NCBI GenBank assembly: GCA_902784565.1
Contig: CACZVE010000007.1
Coordinates: 1-64,000 of the forward strand
Reading direction: 5' to 3'
Source of the DNA: an uncultured Prevotellaceae bacterium
GTDB lineage: Bacteria > Bacteroidota > Bacteroidia > Bacteroidales > Bacteroidaceae
DNA length: 64,000 nt
Shown: positions 26,372 through 37,908 of the stretch, piece after piece
Layout of the letters: every line of letters starts with the position of its first letter
Position numbering within the stretch: position 1 is the first letter of the stretch
Made by a program: the position numbers and the translations under genes
The notes under the pieces: generated by a model
Databases searched by the model: none
What the model was told of the DNA's origin: nothing
Seen by the model: only the letters and a program-made list of their open reading frames with translations

Positions 26372-27325
26372 ATGAAGAACTTGAAGATGTATGAGCCCGG
26401 CGACAAGATGATCACGCTGATCAAGGACAACTACAGTGTGCTGCAGGCATTAGGCGCATTCGGTATCAGTCTCGGCTTTGGCGACAAGACCGTCAGTGAG
26501 ACATGCGAGATGAATCATGTGGATACCTACACATTCCTGGCAGTAGTCAACTTCACTATTAATGGGTATGGTGACTTCGAGAACGATGAGCAGATCAGCA
26601 TCCCTACGTTGTTACACTACCTGAAAGCCAGCCATACCTACTACCTCGACTTCCAGTTGCCATTTATCCGTCGCGAGTTGCAGGAGAGCATCAACGAAGA
26701 CGATCCTCTGGGGATGCTCATCATGAAACTGTACGAGGGTTATGCTCAGGAGATCCGTCGACACATGAAGTACGAGGAGAAAACACTCTTCCCTTATGTC
26801 GAGTCATTGTTGGAAGGTCGTCCGATGAACGACTATAACGTCGAGACCTTCTCGAAGAACCACGAACAGACGGATAAAATCCTGCGTGAGTTGAAACTCA
26901 TGATGATTAAGTATCTGCCTGCCGACACCCACCATAACAACCAGTTGACTGCCACCCTCTATGATATCTACAACAATGAGGAATGGCTTTGCCAACATGC
27001 AGAGGTTGAGGACCAGATCTTTACGCCAGCCATCAAACGCTTGGAACGGCTGACCAGACAGGACGATGTTTCGAAGAACATCTCACAGATGGTCTTCAAG
27101 GGTGGACAGGATCACAGCGAAATCCTCAGTGATCGGGAAAAGGATGTGATCATCGGGGTCGTGCAAGGCTTACAGAACAAGGAGATTGCAGACCGGCTCT
27201 GTATCTCCGTGAATACCGTCATCACCCATCGTCGTAATATTGCCCGCAAACTACAGATCCATTCCCCTGCAGGTCTTACCATCTACGCCATCGTCAACGG
27301 TCTCGTCGATATCTCCAGTGTAAAA

Positions 27326-27331
<6 letters not shown>
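26372..27331 (+). CDS. RIC/hemerythrin-like sensor domain fused to LuxR-type HTH
   Basis: A 319-residue protein. Residues about 15-55 resemble the ScdA_N/DUF542 domain of iron-sulfur repair proteins (YtfE, ScdA), but the two adjacent cysteines expected there are replaced (GISLGFGDKTV). Residues about 75-225 form a hemerythrin-like four-helix bundle with candidate di-iron ligands H88, H131, E135, H164, H209 and E213. Residues about 250-315 are a LuxR/FixJ-type helix-turn-helix (LSDREKDVIIGVVQGLQNKE). The architecture suggests a regulator sensing O2, NO or iron. It is divergent from the porin/imelysin operon and convergent with a metal ATPase, with stop codons overlapping by 6 nt. Confidence 0.85.
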
Positions 27332-29281
<1,950 letters not shown>

Positions 29282-29310
29282 ATCTTTGCTAATTTTGGTG
29301 CAAAGATACG

Positions 29311-29335
29311 GCACATTTTATGCAACTTGGTTGCA
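29311..29335 (-). promoter_or_regulatory. Promoter and candidate operator of the metal ATPase gene
   Basis: The minus-strand -7 box TATCTTTG lies at 29318-29311. Immediately upstream is the perfect inverted repeat TGCAAC-TTG-GTTGCA (29321-29335), covering the -15 to -30 region, where a repressor or MerR-like activator could bind. No regulator gene is adjacent. Confidence 0.5.
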
Positions 29336-29337
29336 AA

Positions 29338-30861
29338 CTACTGATAACACTCGAAAATTGTGTCTACCGTCTGCTTCGGCATCTTCTTCGTCAACAGACT
29401 GACAATCCAAACCACGGGGAAGCCACCCACCATAGCGATGGCACCGCAATTGATGGGATTGATGGGATTACCAGCGAGCATATTGATGACGGTGAGACCC
29501 ACACCCCAGATGAAGCAGGCCCAGACAGAGGCGGTGGTCACACCACGCCAGTAGAGACCCAGCATGAACGGTGCGAGGAAAGCACCTGCCAGTGCACCCC
29601 ACGAGATACCCATGAGTTGGGCAATGAACGTAGGCGGATTGAGAGCGATGAGCAGCGAGATGACAATGAAGAACATGATCAGCACACGCATCACCACCAC
29701 CTTACGACGCTCAATCTTCTCTGCCACAATATCGTCGATGGTACCATCCTCCACCTCGCCAGGCAACGATTTCTTGTCGCGATAGATCAGGTCGAGGGTC
29801 ATCGTGGATGAAGAGGTCAGCACCAGTGATGCCAGCGTTGACATAGAGGCTGACAGCACCAACAGCACCACCAGGGCAATGAGTACATCAGGCAGAGTGA
29901 CCAGCATGGCAGGCACAATCGAGTCAAAGGCAATCTTACCTGTTGCCTCATTGATCACAGGATCATACAGACGTCCGAAACCACCAAGGAAATAACAGCC
30001 ACCTGCCACGATGAAGGCAAAGATAGTTGAGATGACGGTACCACGCTTGATGGCACTCTCATCCGTAATCGAATAGAACTTACCCACCATCTGAGGCAGT
30101 CCCATCGTACCTAATGAGGTCAGGATGACCACACCCAGCAGTCCCCACGGGTCAGGGCCGAACCACGAGGCAAAGCCGCCATTCACGGTGGGGTCGGCAT
30201 CGGAGGGAATCTGAGCCAGTTTATCTACGGCTGCAACCAGACCTCCCTGTGCATTCAGCACGGCGAGAATGACAGCCACAATACCGAAGAGCATGATGAT
30301 GCCCTGGATGAAGTCGTTCATAGCCGTCGCCTTGTAGCCGCCAATGATCACATAGACAGCAGTGAGGATGGACATGATGATGACACAGTACTCGTAGGGA
30401 ATCTCAAAGCCCATCTCAAAGAGGCGGGAGATACCACTATAGACACCTGCGGTATAGGGAATCAGGAACACGAAGGCGATGACGGAAGCCACCACACGCA
30501 GACCCTGATCGTTGAAACGGGTTCCGAAGAAGTCGGGCATCGTACGCGACTCGATATGCTGGGTCATCAGTTTGGTGCGACGACCTAAGATAATCCATGC
30601 CAAAAGGGAACCGATAATAGCATTACCGATACCAATCCACGCGCTCGACATACCATAGCGCCATCCGAACTGTCCGGCATAGCCCACGAAGACCACTGCC
30701 GAGAAATAAGAAGTGCCAAAGGCGAAAGCCGTGAGCCAGGGACCTACGGCACGTCCACCCAACACAAAACCGTCAACACTTCTGGCCTGCTTGCGTGAGT
30801 ACACACCCACACCTACCATCACGACCAGGAAAATTACCGTTAAAAGAACTTTGATTAACAT
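29338..30861 (-). CDS. Sodium:solute symporter (SSS family)
   Basis: A 507-residue inner-membrane transporter with about 13 TM segments starting at 30861 (MLIKVLLTVIF), two bases after the upstream porin stop. The SSS signature shows in GGRAVGPWLTAFAFGTSYFS near residues 35-54, GGYKATAMNDFIQG near 170, and the LxSASMSTLASLVL segment in the second half, which resembles the Na+-site region of PutP-type carriers. Substrate is not deducible; related Bacteroidota proteins are annotated for proline, pantothenate or sugars. It is preceded by an outer-membrane porin gene in the same operon, which suggests the pair moves one nutrient through both membranes. Confidence 0.88.
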   Translation of the reverse strand: MLIKVLLTVIFLVVMVGVGVYSRKQARSVDGFVLGGRAVGPWLTAFAFGTSYFSAVVFVGYAGQFGWRYGMSSAWIGIGNAIIGSLLAWIILGRRTKLMTQHIESRTMPDFFGTRFNDQGLRVVASVIAFVFLIPYTAGVYSGISRLFEMGFEIPYEYCVIIMSILTAVYVIIGGYKATAMNDFIQGIIMLFGIVAVILAVLNAQGGLVAAVDKLAQIPSDADPTVNGGFASWFGPDPWGLLGVVILTSLGTMGLPQMVGKFYSITDESAIKRGTVISTIFAFIVAGGCYFLGGFGRLYDPVINEATGKIAFDSIVPAMLVTLPDVLIALVVLLVLSASMSTLASLVLTSSSTMTLDLIYRDKKSLPGEVEDGTIDDIVAEKIERRKVVVMRVLIMFFIVISLLIALNPPTFIAQLMGISWGALAGAFLAPFMLGLYWRGVTTASVWACFIWGVGLTVINMLAGNPINPINCGAIAMVGGFPVVWIVSLLTKKMPKQTVDTIFECYQ

Positions 30862-30863
30862 AA

Positions 30864-31955
30864 TTAGAATGCTACTTGTACTTGGGCCTGAAGCCAATTA
30901 TAATCTTTTGAACTGATATTCTCGCCACAGAGGCAACGGGTGTACTGCAACTGTACACGGCACTTCTTATAGAACCAGTACTGCACACCCAAGGTCAGGT
31001 TGGTCTGATCCCAGCCGTCCACCTTTGTATTTCTGTCGAAGGTCTCACCAGAGGCCACGATGTCTAAGGCACCTGCCACAGGGATCGTCGTCGTGACATA
31101 ACCACCACGAGAACCTACCTCACCGTCCTCACCACCGAGCCACTCGGCACGGATACTGGCAGGACGAGCCTCCTTGTACTGACCTTCTGAATAGGGCAGT
31201 GTCTTGTATTCAGCACCTACGCTGTAACGGTTGCGCTTGTAGTTGTCGCCCACCTGGATGTCAGGGTTCCAGGCAGCCGTACCCACAGCACAGCCTGTGC
31301 CGAGATAACCAGAACCCACGATGCGAAGGCCGTCGAAGGGCTTCACTTCGAGTTTGGCGATAAAGTCTTTTTGGTTGTTCAAATCCTTGCGGTTGATTCC
31401 CTGTCCGCTCATCAGGGCGAGGTCATAGTGCAGAACCCCATTGAACAGGTCGCCATAGATATCAATACCCATATCACGACCATAGTTCACACCATTCAGA
31501 GGGTCTGGGCCTTCACCAGCCAGATAGAGTACAGCCTGTGAATAAACATCGATGAGTTCGAGTTGTGTAGGTGACATAGGATTCTCCATCGTATAGGAGT
31601 GTTTGAACTGTCCGAGACGGACTGTCAAAGACTTGTCGTTGGAGATGCGATAGTCGGTGTAATACTCCTGAACCACACTGGAGAAATCGTGCATAAACAT
31701 AAACGACCAGCGGTCAGTGATACGGGCTTTTGCCCAAAGCAGTGTGCGTTTCAGATTGTAAGAGTTGGTCTTCTTGTCATTGATGTCCTGGTAACTCCAG
31801 CCACCTTGTGCATAACCATTGAGTGTGATACGACTGGTGAAGTCCTTCATCCAATCCGTCTCACCACTTTTCTTCTCTTGGCCCATAGCGGCAACACTGC
31901 TGAACACTGCCAGTGCCACTGCCAGCGTCCGAAACATGAAACTTTGTTTTCTCAT
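30864..31955 (-). CDS. Phosphate-selective-porin-like (OprO/OprP) outer-membrane protein
   Basis: A 363-residue outer-membrane barrel with signal peptide (ending AAMGQ near residue 25) and a C-terminal aromatic residue (QVQVAF). The region GYAQGGWSYQD followed by FMFMHDFSSVVQEYYTDY and VRLGQFKHSYTMENP is typical of the porin O/P family as found in Bacteroidota. The following gene, two bases away, is an SSS symporter. A -7 box TAATTTTG on the minus strand lies at 32004-31997. Confidence 0.82.
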   Translation of the reverse strand: MRKQSFMFRTLAVALAVFSSVAAMGQEKKSGETDWMKDFTSRITLNGYAQGGWSYQDINDKKTNSYNLKRTLLWAKARITDRWSFMFMHDFSSVVQEYYTDYRISNDKSLTVRLGQFKHSYTMENPMSPTQLELIDVYSQAVLYLAGEGPDPLNGVNYGRDMGIDIYGDLFNGVLHYDLALMSGQGINRKDLNNQKDFIAKLEVKPFDGLRIVGSGYLGTGCAVGTAAWNPDIQVGDNYKRNRYSVGAEYKTLPYSEGQYKEARPASIRAEWLGGEDGEVGSRGGYVTTTIPVAGALDIVASGETFDRNTKVDGWDQTNLTLGVQYWFYKKCRVQLQYTRCLCGENISSKDYNWLQAQVQVAF

Positions 31956-32047
31956 CTTTTCATTTGTTTAATTAAGAGTTTAAGTTTATGCGGCGGCAAA
32001 ATTAATATTAAAATTTCAAAAAACGATACATATTCCCGTTTTTTTTG

Positions 32048-32055
32048 TAAATTTG
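32048..32055 (+). promoter_or_regulatory. -7 element before the Gfo/Idh/MocA gene
   Basis: TAAATTTG at 32048-32055, 20 nt before the ATG at 32076. No good -33 match at the right spacing. A minus-strand -7 box for the porin gene lies at 31997-32004. Confidence 0.5.
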
Positions 32056-32075
32056 TGGCCAAAACAGCATAAAAC

Positions 32076-33074
32076 ATGAAACAAGACAGTATTTTACGCG
32101 TCGGTATCATCGGCGCAGGATGGATTGCCGAGAAAGCTGCCATCACGTTGAACGGACTCAACGAATGTGAATGTTATGCTATCGCCTCTCGTTCCCTGGA
32201 AAAGGCGGAGGCTTTTGCAAAGACATGGAAAATAAGAAAGTCGTATGGCTCGTATGCAGAACTAATCGCAGACCCAGATGTGGATCTGGTCTATGTCGCC
32301 ACGCCTCATTCTCACCATTATGATGTGACAAAGGAGGCTCTGTTGGCAGGCAAGCCTTGTCTGGTGGAGAAGGCCTTCATGGCTAATGCCAGGCAGACAA
32401 AAGAGATTATCGAACTGGCTCACGAACGGAAGGTGTTTCTCGCTGAGGCCATCTGGACGCGTTACCAACCATTAGTAAATATAGTACGCGAACTACTTAA
32501 CAAAGGTCAAATCGGCACACCACGACTACTGACAGCCACCTTAGGCTACTCGATGGGCGACAAGCCGCGTATCATGCGGGCCGACCTCTGCGGAGGAGCC
32601 TTGCTCGACTTAGGTGTCTATGCCCTCAACTTCGTCAGGATGTTCTTCCCTGCCGACATCGTCAGCATGGAGAGCCAGTGCGTGAAATCGAAGACGGGTA
32701 TGGATCTGACCAATGCCATCAGTATCATACTGACCGACGGTATGCTTTGTAACCTCCAGTCGAGTGCAGCCTGCGTGGGCGACAATATCGGTGTCATCTC
32801 AGGTACGGAAGGTAATCTCATCATCGACAACATCAACAACCCCCAGACCATCACGGTGAATGGTCCAGACCGTACCTACATCGAGACCATCCACGTGCCT
32901 CAGCAGATTACGGGTTATGAGTATCAGTTCATAGCCTGCCGTCAGGCACTCATCGACGGTTTGCTGGAACCTCGCGAGATGCCGCATGAGGAGACACTCT
33001 ACATCATGCAACTGATGGACGGGCTACGCCAGAAATGGGGCGTCCACTACCCGATGGACGAGAATTGGGGTTAA
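32076..33074 (+). CDS. Gfo/Idh/MocA family oxidoreductase
   Basis: A 332-residue NAD(P)-dependent oxidoreductase. The N-terminal Rossmann motif reads GIIGAGWIAEKAA near residues 10-22. The second motif, usually EKP, reads EKAFMANARQT near 98, as in the dihydrodiol-dehydrogenase-like subgroup. The C-terminal alpha/beta domain includes the segment GGALLDLGVYALNFVRMFF that contacts the substrate. These enzymes act on sugars, inositols or related alcohols; the exact substrate is unknown. It precedes the GH9 gene by 83 bp on the same strand. Confidence 0.9.
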   Translation: MKQDSILRVGIIGAGWIAEKAAITLNGLNECECYAIASRSLEKAEAFAKTWKIRKSYGSYAELIADPDVDLVYVATPHSHHYDVTKEALLAGKPCLVEKAFMANARQTKEIIELAHERKVFLAEAIWTRYQPLVNIVRELLNKGQIGTPRLLTATLGYSMGDKPRIMRADLCGGALLDLGVYALNFVRMFFPADIVSMESQCVKSKTGMDLTNAISIILTDGMLCNLQSSAACVGDNIGVISGTEGNLIIDNINNPQTITVNGPDRTYIETIHVPQQITGYEYQFIACRQALIDGLLEPREMPHEETLYIMQLMDGLRQKWGVHYPMDENWG

Positions 33075-33157
33075 AATTGTTTAATAAAGTGGTTATCAAA
33101 TAGACTTTGGATGTCATGCCGGGTCTTTGTTTAATGTGTCATTTAATTGAAAGGAAA

Positions 33158-35776
33158 ATGAAATCTAGACAATTCCTACTCACAGTGCTGCTGGCGGCGG
33201 CATCTGTTGGTCATGCTCAAAACTTACAATTGAACGAACAGGAGTATTTTGAGCGTCAGGGAGTGAATGTGCTGGTGTTCAGCAACAGTTTTAATGGCGG
33301 TTTCAATGACGAGAAGAACTCTGGCATTGAAATCATTCATCATGGTGTGCGTACCGTACAGGGTGGAGCCATCCGCCTGAATAATACGCCCGAGCAATGG
33401 GATCTTGTACCGAAGATGACCAACCGAAAGGTGGATCGTGAAAACGGCAGTATCGAAGTAGCCATGCGTTACGACGACTACGACTTCGACAGTCGTGTCA
33501 TCGTCACAGCCAAGGGTAAGGCGGTAGAGATTGCTGTCTATTTGGACAAGCCTGTACCTGAGAAACTGGCTGGCGAGGCTGGTTTTAATATAGAATTCCT
33601 ACCCTCGCAGTACTGGCTGAAGACTTTTGTGATGGACGGTCGTTTGGGTCGTCTGCCCCGTTATGCCACCAGTCAGACCATCACCCGTCCGAACAGTGAG
33701 AAGCCCCGTCAGTTCAAGGGCTTTAAGACCTACGACGACAGAGGGACAGGTCGCTTTATCGACCCACTACCCATCGAGACAGGCCATAGCATTATCATGG
33801 CTTCCGACAGTCCTGAACGGATGATCCGTATCAGCAGTGACGATGCAGAACTGAAACTCTATGACGGGAGGATGTTGGCACAAAACGGTTGGTTTGTGCT
33901 GCGCAGTATATTACCGAAGGGCAAGACAGGCAAGGTCATCACCTGGACGGTGGAACCAAACGCCATCCCCAACTGGATCCGTGAACCGAACATCGGCTTC
34001 TCACAGGTGGGATATATCCCTGAACAACCAAAGGTAGCCGTCATTGAACTCGACAAGAAAGACAAACCACAGGCTACTGCCTCGCTGATGCGCATCAATA
34101 CAGACGGTACAACAACGGAGGCTTATAAGGGTAACATCCAGTCGTGGGGACCTTACTTTAAATATAATTATGTGAAGTTCGACTTCTCTTCTGTGAAACA
34201 GCCTGGTGTCTATTATATCCAATACGGCAATACTAAGACAAACGACTTCCTCATTGACGAAAATGTCTACGACAAAATCACCGATGCTACCACCGATGTG
34301 TGGGTGCCTATCCACATGAACCACATGTATGTGAACGAGGGTTACCGCACCTGGCATGGGGAACCTTTCAAGGAAGGTTATCTGCAGGCTCCGGAAAGCG
34401 ATCACTTCGACCTGCACCGTCAAGGGGCACAGACCGATACGAAGTACAAACCCTACGAATTGATTCCCGGACTGAATATTGGCGGATTCTTTGACGCCGG
34501 TGACTTCGACATTGAAACCAATTCGAACATCAACGTCGTACAGAACTTTATCCGCACCTGGGAACTCTTCAAGCCCAGCAGAGACGAGACTTTTGTTAGC
34601 CAAAAGCAGCGTTATGTGGATCTACACCGTCCCGACGGCACACCCGATATCCTGCAATTCATCGAACACGGCACACTGAACCTTGTGGCACAGGCTGAGC
34701 AGATCGGACACATGGCCTCTACCCTTTCCAACTCCATCCTCGACAACTACCACCACCTCGGCGATGCCGCCAGCATCACCGACGGTCTGCACTACGATCC
34801 AAGTCTGAAGCCCTATGAGGTTTCTGCCGACGGTAAGCGCAGTGGTACACCCGACGATATGTGGGCCTTTACCACCCGTAACCCCAGCCTCGACTTCCAG
34901 GCCGCCACAATGTTTGCTGCCGCCAGTCGTGCTCTTACGGGATATAATGACGACCTGGCACAACGTGCCTTGACACAGTCGAAACGGTTGATGCAGGAAG
35001 CTACCGAACTGATGAACCGTCGGGGACAACGCTTTGATACCCAGATTGAGGCTGAAAACAACTGGCTCACTGGCACTGGTGATGGCAATGCCAGCCAGAA
35101 TCAGAATGCCCGTCGTCGTCAGCCCCGTGCCAGAAACAATCGCAGTGACTTGGCAACGAACCTCCAACTCTATGCTGCTACCAAGGAACAACAGTATCGC
35201 GACAACTACGAACAACAAATTTGGGAGGCCCTTGACTGGAATGTTTCGAACACCATGCAGACAGCCCTCGACGCTGTTCCATACATGGACGAGGCCTACA
35301 AACAAAAACTCCGTCCCTATGTAGAGAAATACGAAGCTTATATCAAGAGTTTCGACACGCAGAATCCTTATGGTGTACCCATCGGACTTGGCAACTGGGC
35401 CGGTGTGAATGCCGTTCTGAACTTTGGTATCACTGTCAACTATGCCCACATCTACTTCCCCGACATTGTGAGTAAGGATGAGGTCTACCGTGTCAGTAAC
35501 TGGCTCTATGGCTGTCACCCCTACCATAATTACTCGTTTGTCGCCGTGGTGGGAGCCACCCGTCCGAAGCAGGTGTTCTACGGCAACAACCGTGCCGACT
35601 TCTCGGCCATCCCCGGTAATGTCGCCCCAGGTCTGCTGTTCCGCAAGCCAGACCACTTTGAGAACTACGATGACTGGCCCTTCCTCTGGGGACAGAACGA
35701 AGGCACTATCGCTGGCAACACCCAGTATATCATCTTTGGCTCTGCCCTCAAAAATATCGTTGGAGCAAGCAAATAA
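33158..35776 (+). CDS. Glycoside hydrolase family 9 protein with N-terminal Ig-like domain
   Basis: An 872-residue secreted protein starting at 33158, with a signal peptide ending GHAQ near residue 21. An N-terminal beta-domain (about 22-265) precedes a CelD_N-type Ig domain (about 280-370) and the (alpha/alpha)6 GH9 domain (about 375-865). The catalytic base motif DAGD is at 446-449 and the likely acid E848 lies in WGQNEGTIAGN. The usual GH9 C-terminal His-Arg signature is altered (GCHPYHNYSF). An Arg/Asn-rich insertion is near 655-685. Family members cut beta-1,4-glucans or related beta-glucans. No dockerin or type IX sorting domain is evident. Confidence 0.85.
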   Translation: MKSRQFLLTVLLAAASVGHAQNLQLNEQEYFERQGVNVLVFSNSFNGGFNDEKNSGIEIIHHGVRTVQGGAIRLNNTPEQWDLVPKMTNRKVDRENGSIEVAMRYDDYDFDSRVIVTAKGKAVEIAVYLDKPVPEKLAGEAGFNIEFLPSQYWLKTFVMDGRLGRLPRYATSQTITRPNSEKPRQFKGFKTYDDRGTGRFIDPLPIETGHSIIMASDSPERMIRISSDDAELKLYDGRMLAQNGWFVLRSILPKGKTGKVITWTVEPNAIPNWIREPNIGFSQVGYIPEQPKVAVIELDKKDKPQATASLMRINTDGTTTEAYKGNIQSWGPYFKYNYVKFDFSSVKQPGVYYIQYGNTKTNDFLIDENVYDKITDATTDVWVPIHMNHMYVNEGYRTWHGEPFKEGYLQAPESDHFDLHRQGAQTDTKYKPYELIPGLNIGGFFDAGDFDIETNSNINVVQNFIRTWELFKPSRDETFVSQKQRYVDLHRPDGTPDILQFIEHGTLNLVAQAEQIGHMASTLSNSILDNYHHLGDAASITDGLHYDPSLKPYEVSADGKRSGTPDDMWAFTTRNPSLDFQAATMFAAASRALTGYNDDLAQRALTQSKRLMQEATELMNRRGQRFDTQIEAENNWLTGTGDGNASQNQNARRRQPRARNNRSDLATNLQLYAATKEQQYRDNYEQQIWEALDWNVSNTMQTALDAVPYMDEAYKQKLRPYVEKYEAYIKSFDTQNPYGVPIGLGNWAGVNAVLNFGITVNYAHIYFPDIVSKDEVYRVSNWLYGCHPYHNYSFVAVVGATRPKQVFYGNNRADFSAIPGNVAPGLLFRKPDHFENYDDWPFLWGQNEGTIAGNTQYIIFGSALKNIVGASK

Positions 35777-35785
35777 ACTATAGAC

Positions 35786-36442
35786 ATGACGCTGACAGCA
35801 CCTATCCGCCGTTCCCTGACTGCCCAAATCACCCTTTGGGTAGTGGGGATTGCAGCACTGGTGTTCGGCGTGATATGTTTCCTGATGTCAAACTTCTCGC
35901 ACATCTTGCAGTTGTCGATTCTGACAGCCGTCGTCAGCCTGATTGTCCTGCTAATTGTCTGCTGGTTGGTGGTTTCCCGCCATCTGCGTCCGCTAGGTCT
36001 ATTGGCAGCCTCAGCGGAGCAGATCGCCCAAAAGAACCTTGAAGAGCAAATCACGGAGACATCACAGAAAGACGAGATAGGCCAACTACAAAACAGTTTT
36101 GCCACGATGCAACATGCCTTGTCGGATTATATCTCTGAGATGCAACTGAAACGCAGCACCCTCAGTCAGCATAACGACGAGTTGCAGGCAGCCTACGATC
36201 AGGTCCGTGAATCAGACAGCATCAAGACCCAGTTCCTTAGTCGTATGACCGGACAGATGGTACAGAATGTGGATGCCATCTCTGAACTGACAGACACGCT
36301 CTGCGACCATTATAAGGAACTCTCCAAAACCGATATGGTGAAGATGAAAATCCAAATGCTGTCCTACACCGATGAGGTCACATTCCTGTTGGACAAGATG
36401 ATGAACAACCCCACCCCTCACGAAACGCCCACGACACCATGA
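35786..36442 (+). CDS. HAMP membrane protein with degenerate, His-less dimerisation helix
   Basis: A 218-residue protein with two N-terminal TM segments (about 14-34 and 42-63), a HAMP domain (about 64-118) and a helical hairpin (about 125-210) that aligns with the DHp region of the next gene. At the position of the phospho-accepting histidine there is glycine (G156, in RMTGQMVQNV). No periplasmic sensor loop and no ATPase domain are present. The HAMP core DEIGQLQNSFATMQHAL is nearly the same as in the neighbour, so the pair probably arose by duplication and may form hetero-dimers. It ends in an ATGA overlap with the next gene. Confidence 0.75.
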   Translation: MTLTAPIRRSLTAQITLWVVGIAALVFGVICFLMSNFSHILQLSILTAVVSLIVLLIVCWLVVSRHLRPLGLLAASAEQIAQKNLEEQITETSQKDEIGQLQNSFATMQHALSDYISEMQLKRSTLSQHNDELQAAYDQVRESDSIKTQFLSRMTGQMVQNVDAISELTDTLCDHYKELSKTDMVKMKIQMLSYTDEVTFLLDKMMNNPTPHETPTTP

Positions 36443-37890
36443 CGCGCCTGACGACATACATCCAACAGCACCTGTCGCTGCGACTTGGCCTGCTCATCCT
36501 ACTGGTGGTAGGTGGTGTGTTCTGCGTGTCGCTCAGCTACCTGTTCTACGAATCCAAGCGACAGGGCACAGAGGAAGCCGTCCATCGCGCCACACAGGCA
36601 CTCGACGAAACTGTGCGCCATATCTCGTCTATTATGGATAAGGCGGAGGAGAACACCAAGGAGATGGAAGCCCTCATCCAGCAACATCTCCAACCCGACT
36701 CGCTGTTGGCCTACTCCCGTAGGATGCTGGAACAGCACCCCGACATCTTGGGGTTCACTATCGCCATGAAACCAGACTATTTCCCCCAATACGGCCAACG
36801 TTTCTCCGCCTATTCCCTCAGGCAAGGTGATAGCATCACCACCGTGATAGAAAAGCACGACTACTTCGCACAGGATTGGTACAAGAACCCCTGGGAACAG
36901 AAGCGAGCCATCTGGATGGAACCCTATATCGACGACGCACCAGGTAGTCTGACCTCGTCGGAATACAACTACTCCTACGTCAAGCCACTCTACGATGCAG
37001 ATGGAGAACCCGTCGGTGTACTCTGCACCGACCTGTTGCTGAAATGGCTGTCGCAGGCCGTCACCACCGTTAAAGCCTATCCTAACTCTTCTGCCATCAT
37101 GCTTGGCCACGACGGACGATATATCGTACATCCCGACACTGGGAAACTGATTAGGCAGACCATTTTCTCCGATCCTGACCCGCAAGCCCAAAAGGATGTC
37201 ATCCTCTTAGGCCATTCCATGCTCGAAGGACAAAGCGGTATTTGGCAGATGATTGTCGATGGCAACCCCGCCCATGTGTTCTACCGTCCATTGGAACGCA
37301 CCGGATGGAGCATCGCCACCGTCTGTCCCGACAGCGATGTGTTCAGCGGCTATAACCGTCTGTTGTACACCGTCTGGGCCATCATCAGCCTGTCGCTCCT
37401 ACTGTTGCTCATCATCTGCTATCAAATCATCCGCCGCGCCGTTGCCCCGCTGAACCAACTGGCAGTCTCGGCACAGCGTATCGCTGACGGGCACTTCGAC
37501 GAGACCCTGCCTCACAGCGACCGTCCCGACACCGTAGGCCAACTGCAAAACAGTTTCGTGGTGATGCAGCAGTCGCTCGCTACTCATGTCAGCGAGATCC
37601 AACAGATCAATGCCGCATTGGAGCAGCAGAACCAGGAACTGCAACAGGCCTATCTCCTGACCCGTGAGGCCGAGGAGCGGAAGATGGCCTTCATACGCGA
37701 CATGTACCACGAGATACGAACGCCACTGAACATCATCAACGGCTTTACACAGGTGCTCTCCGAAATGCACCACGAGATACCCGACGATGAACTGACAGAC
37801 ATTACCGCCCGTATGAAGTCGAGTGCCGAGGCCATCAGCCACCTCACCCGCAGGCTCATTGACGCATCAAACGACCAAAATAAAGATTAA
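36439..37890 (+). CDS. dCache-HAMP-HisKA sensor lacking a kinase ATPase domain
   Basis: A 483-residue protein: TM near 15-37, a periplasmic dCache-like sensor domain (about 45-295, with YFAQDWYKNPWEQ and SYVKPLYDADGEPVG), TM near 308-330, HAMP (about 332-385), coiled coil, and a HisKA domain with an intact H-box (FIRDMYHEIRTPLNII, H424). The protein stops at residue 483, right after the second DHp helix, with no HATPase_c domain; the next reading frame is an unrelated outer-membrane protein. H424 could be phosphorylated only in trans, or the protein may signal by other means. Translation is coupled to the preceding HAMP gene by a 4-nt overlap. Confidence 0.82.
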   Translation: MTRLTTYIQQHLSLRLGLLILLVVGGVFCVSLSYLFYESKRQGTEEAVHRATQALDETVRHISSIMDKAEENTKEMEALIQQHLQPDSLLAYSRRMLEQHPDILGFTIAMKPDYFPQYGQRFSAYSLRQGDSITTVIEKHDYFAQDWYKNPWEQKRAIWMEPYIDDAPGSLTSSEYNYSYVKPLYDADGEPVGVLCTDLLLKWLSQAVTTVKAYPNSSAIMLGHDGRYIVHPDTGKLIRQTIFSDPDPQAQKDVILLGHSMLEGQSGIWQMIVDGNPAHVFYRPLERTGWSIATVCPDSDVFSGYNRLLYTVWAIISLSLLLLLIICYQIIRRAVAPLNQLAVSAQRIADGHFDETLPHSDRPDTVGQLQNSFVVMQQSLATHVSEIQQINAALEQQNQELQQAYLLTREAEERKMAFIRDMYHEIRTPLNIINGFTQVLSEMHHEIPDDELTDITARMKSSAEAISHLTRRLIDASNDQNKD

Positions 37891-37908
37891 ATACAGTTAT
37901 TAGTAATT

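Noticed and set aside
34622..35827. Minus-strand open frame of 401 codons inside the GH9 gene
   Set aside because: Composition is that of a complementary-strand shadow, with no motif, promoter or signal, while the GH9 reading has clear catalytic motifs.
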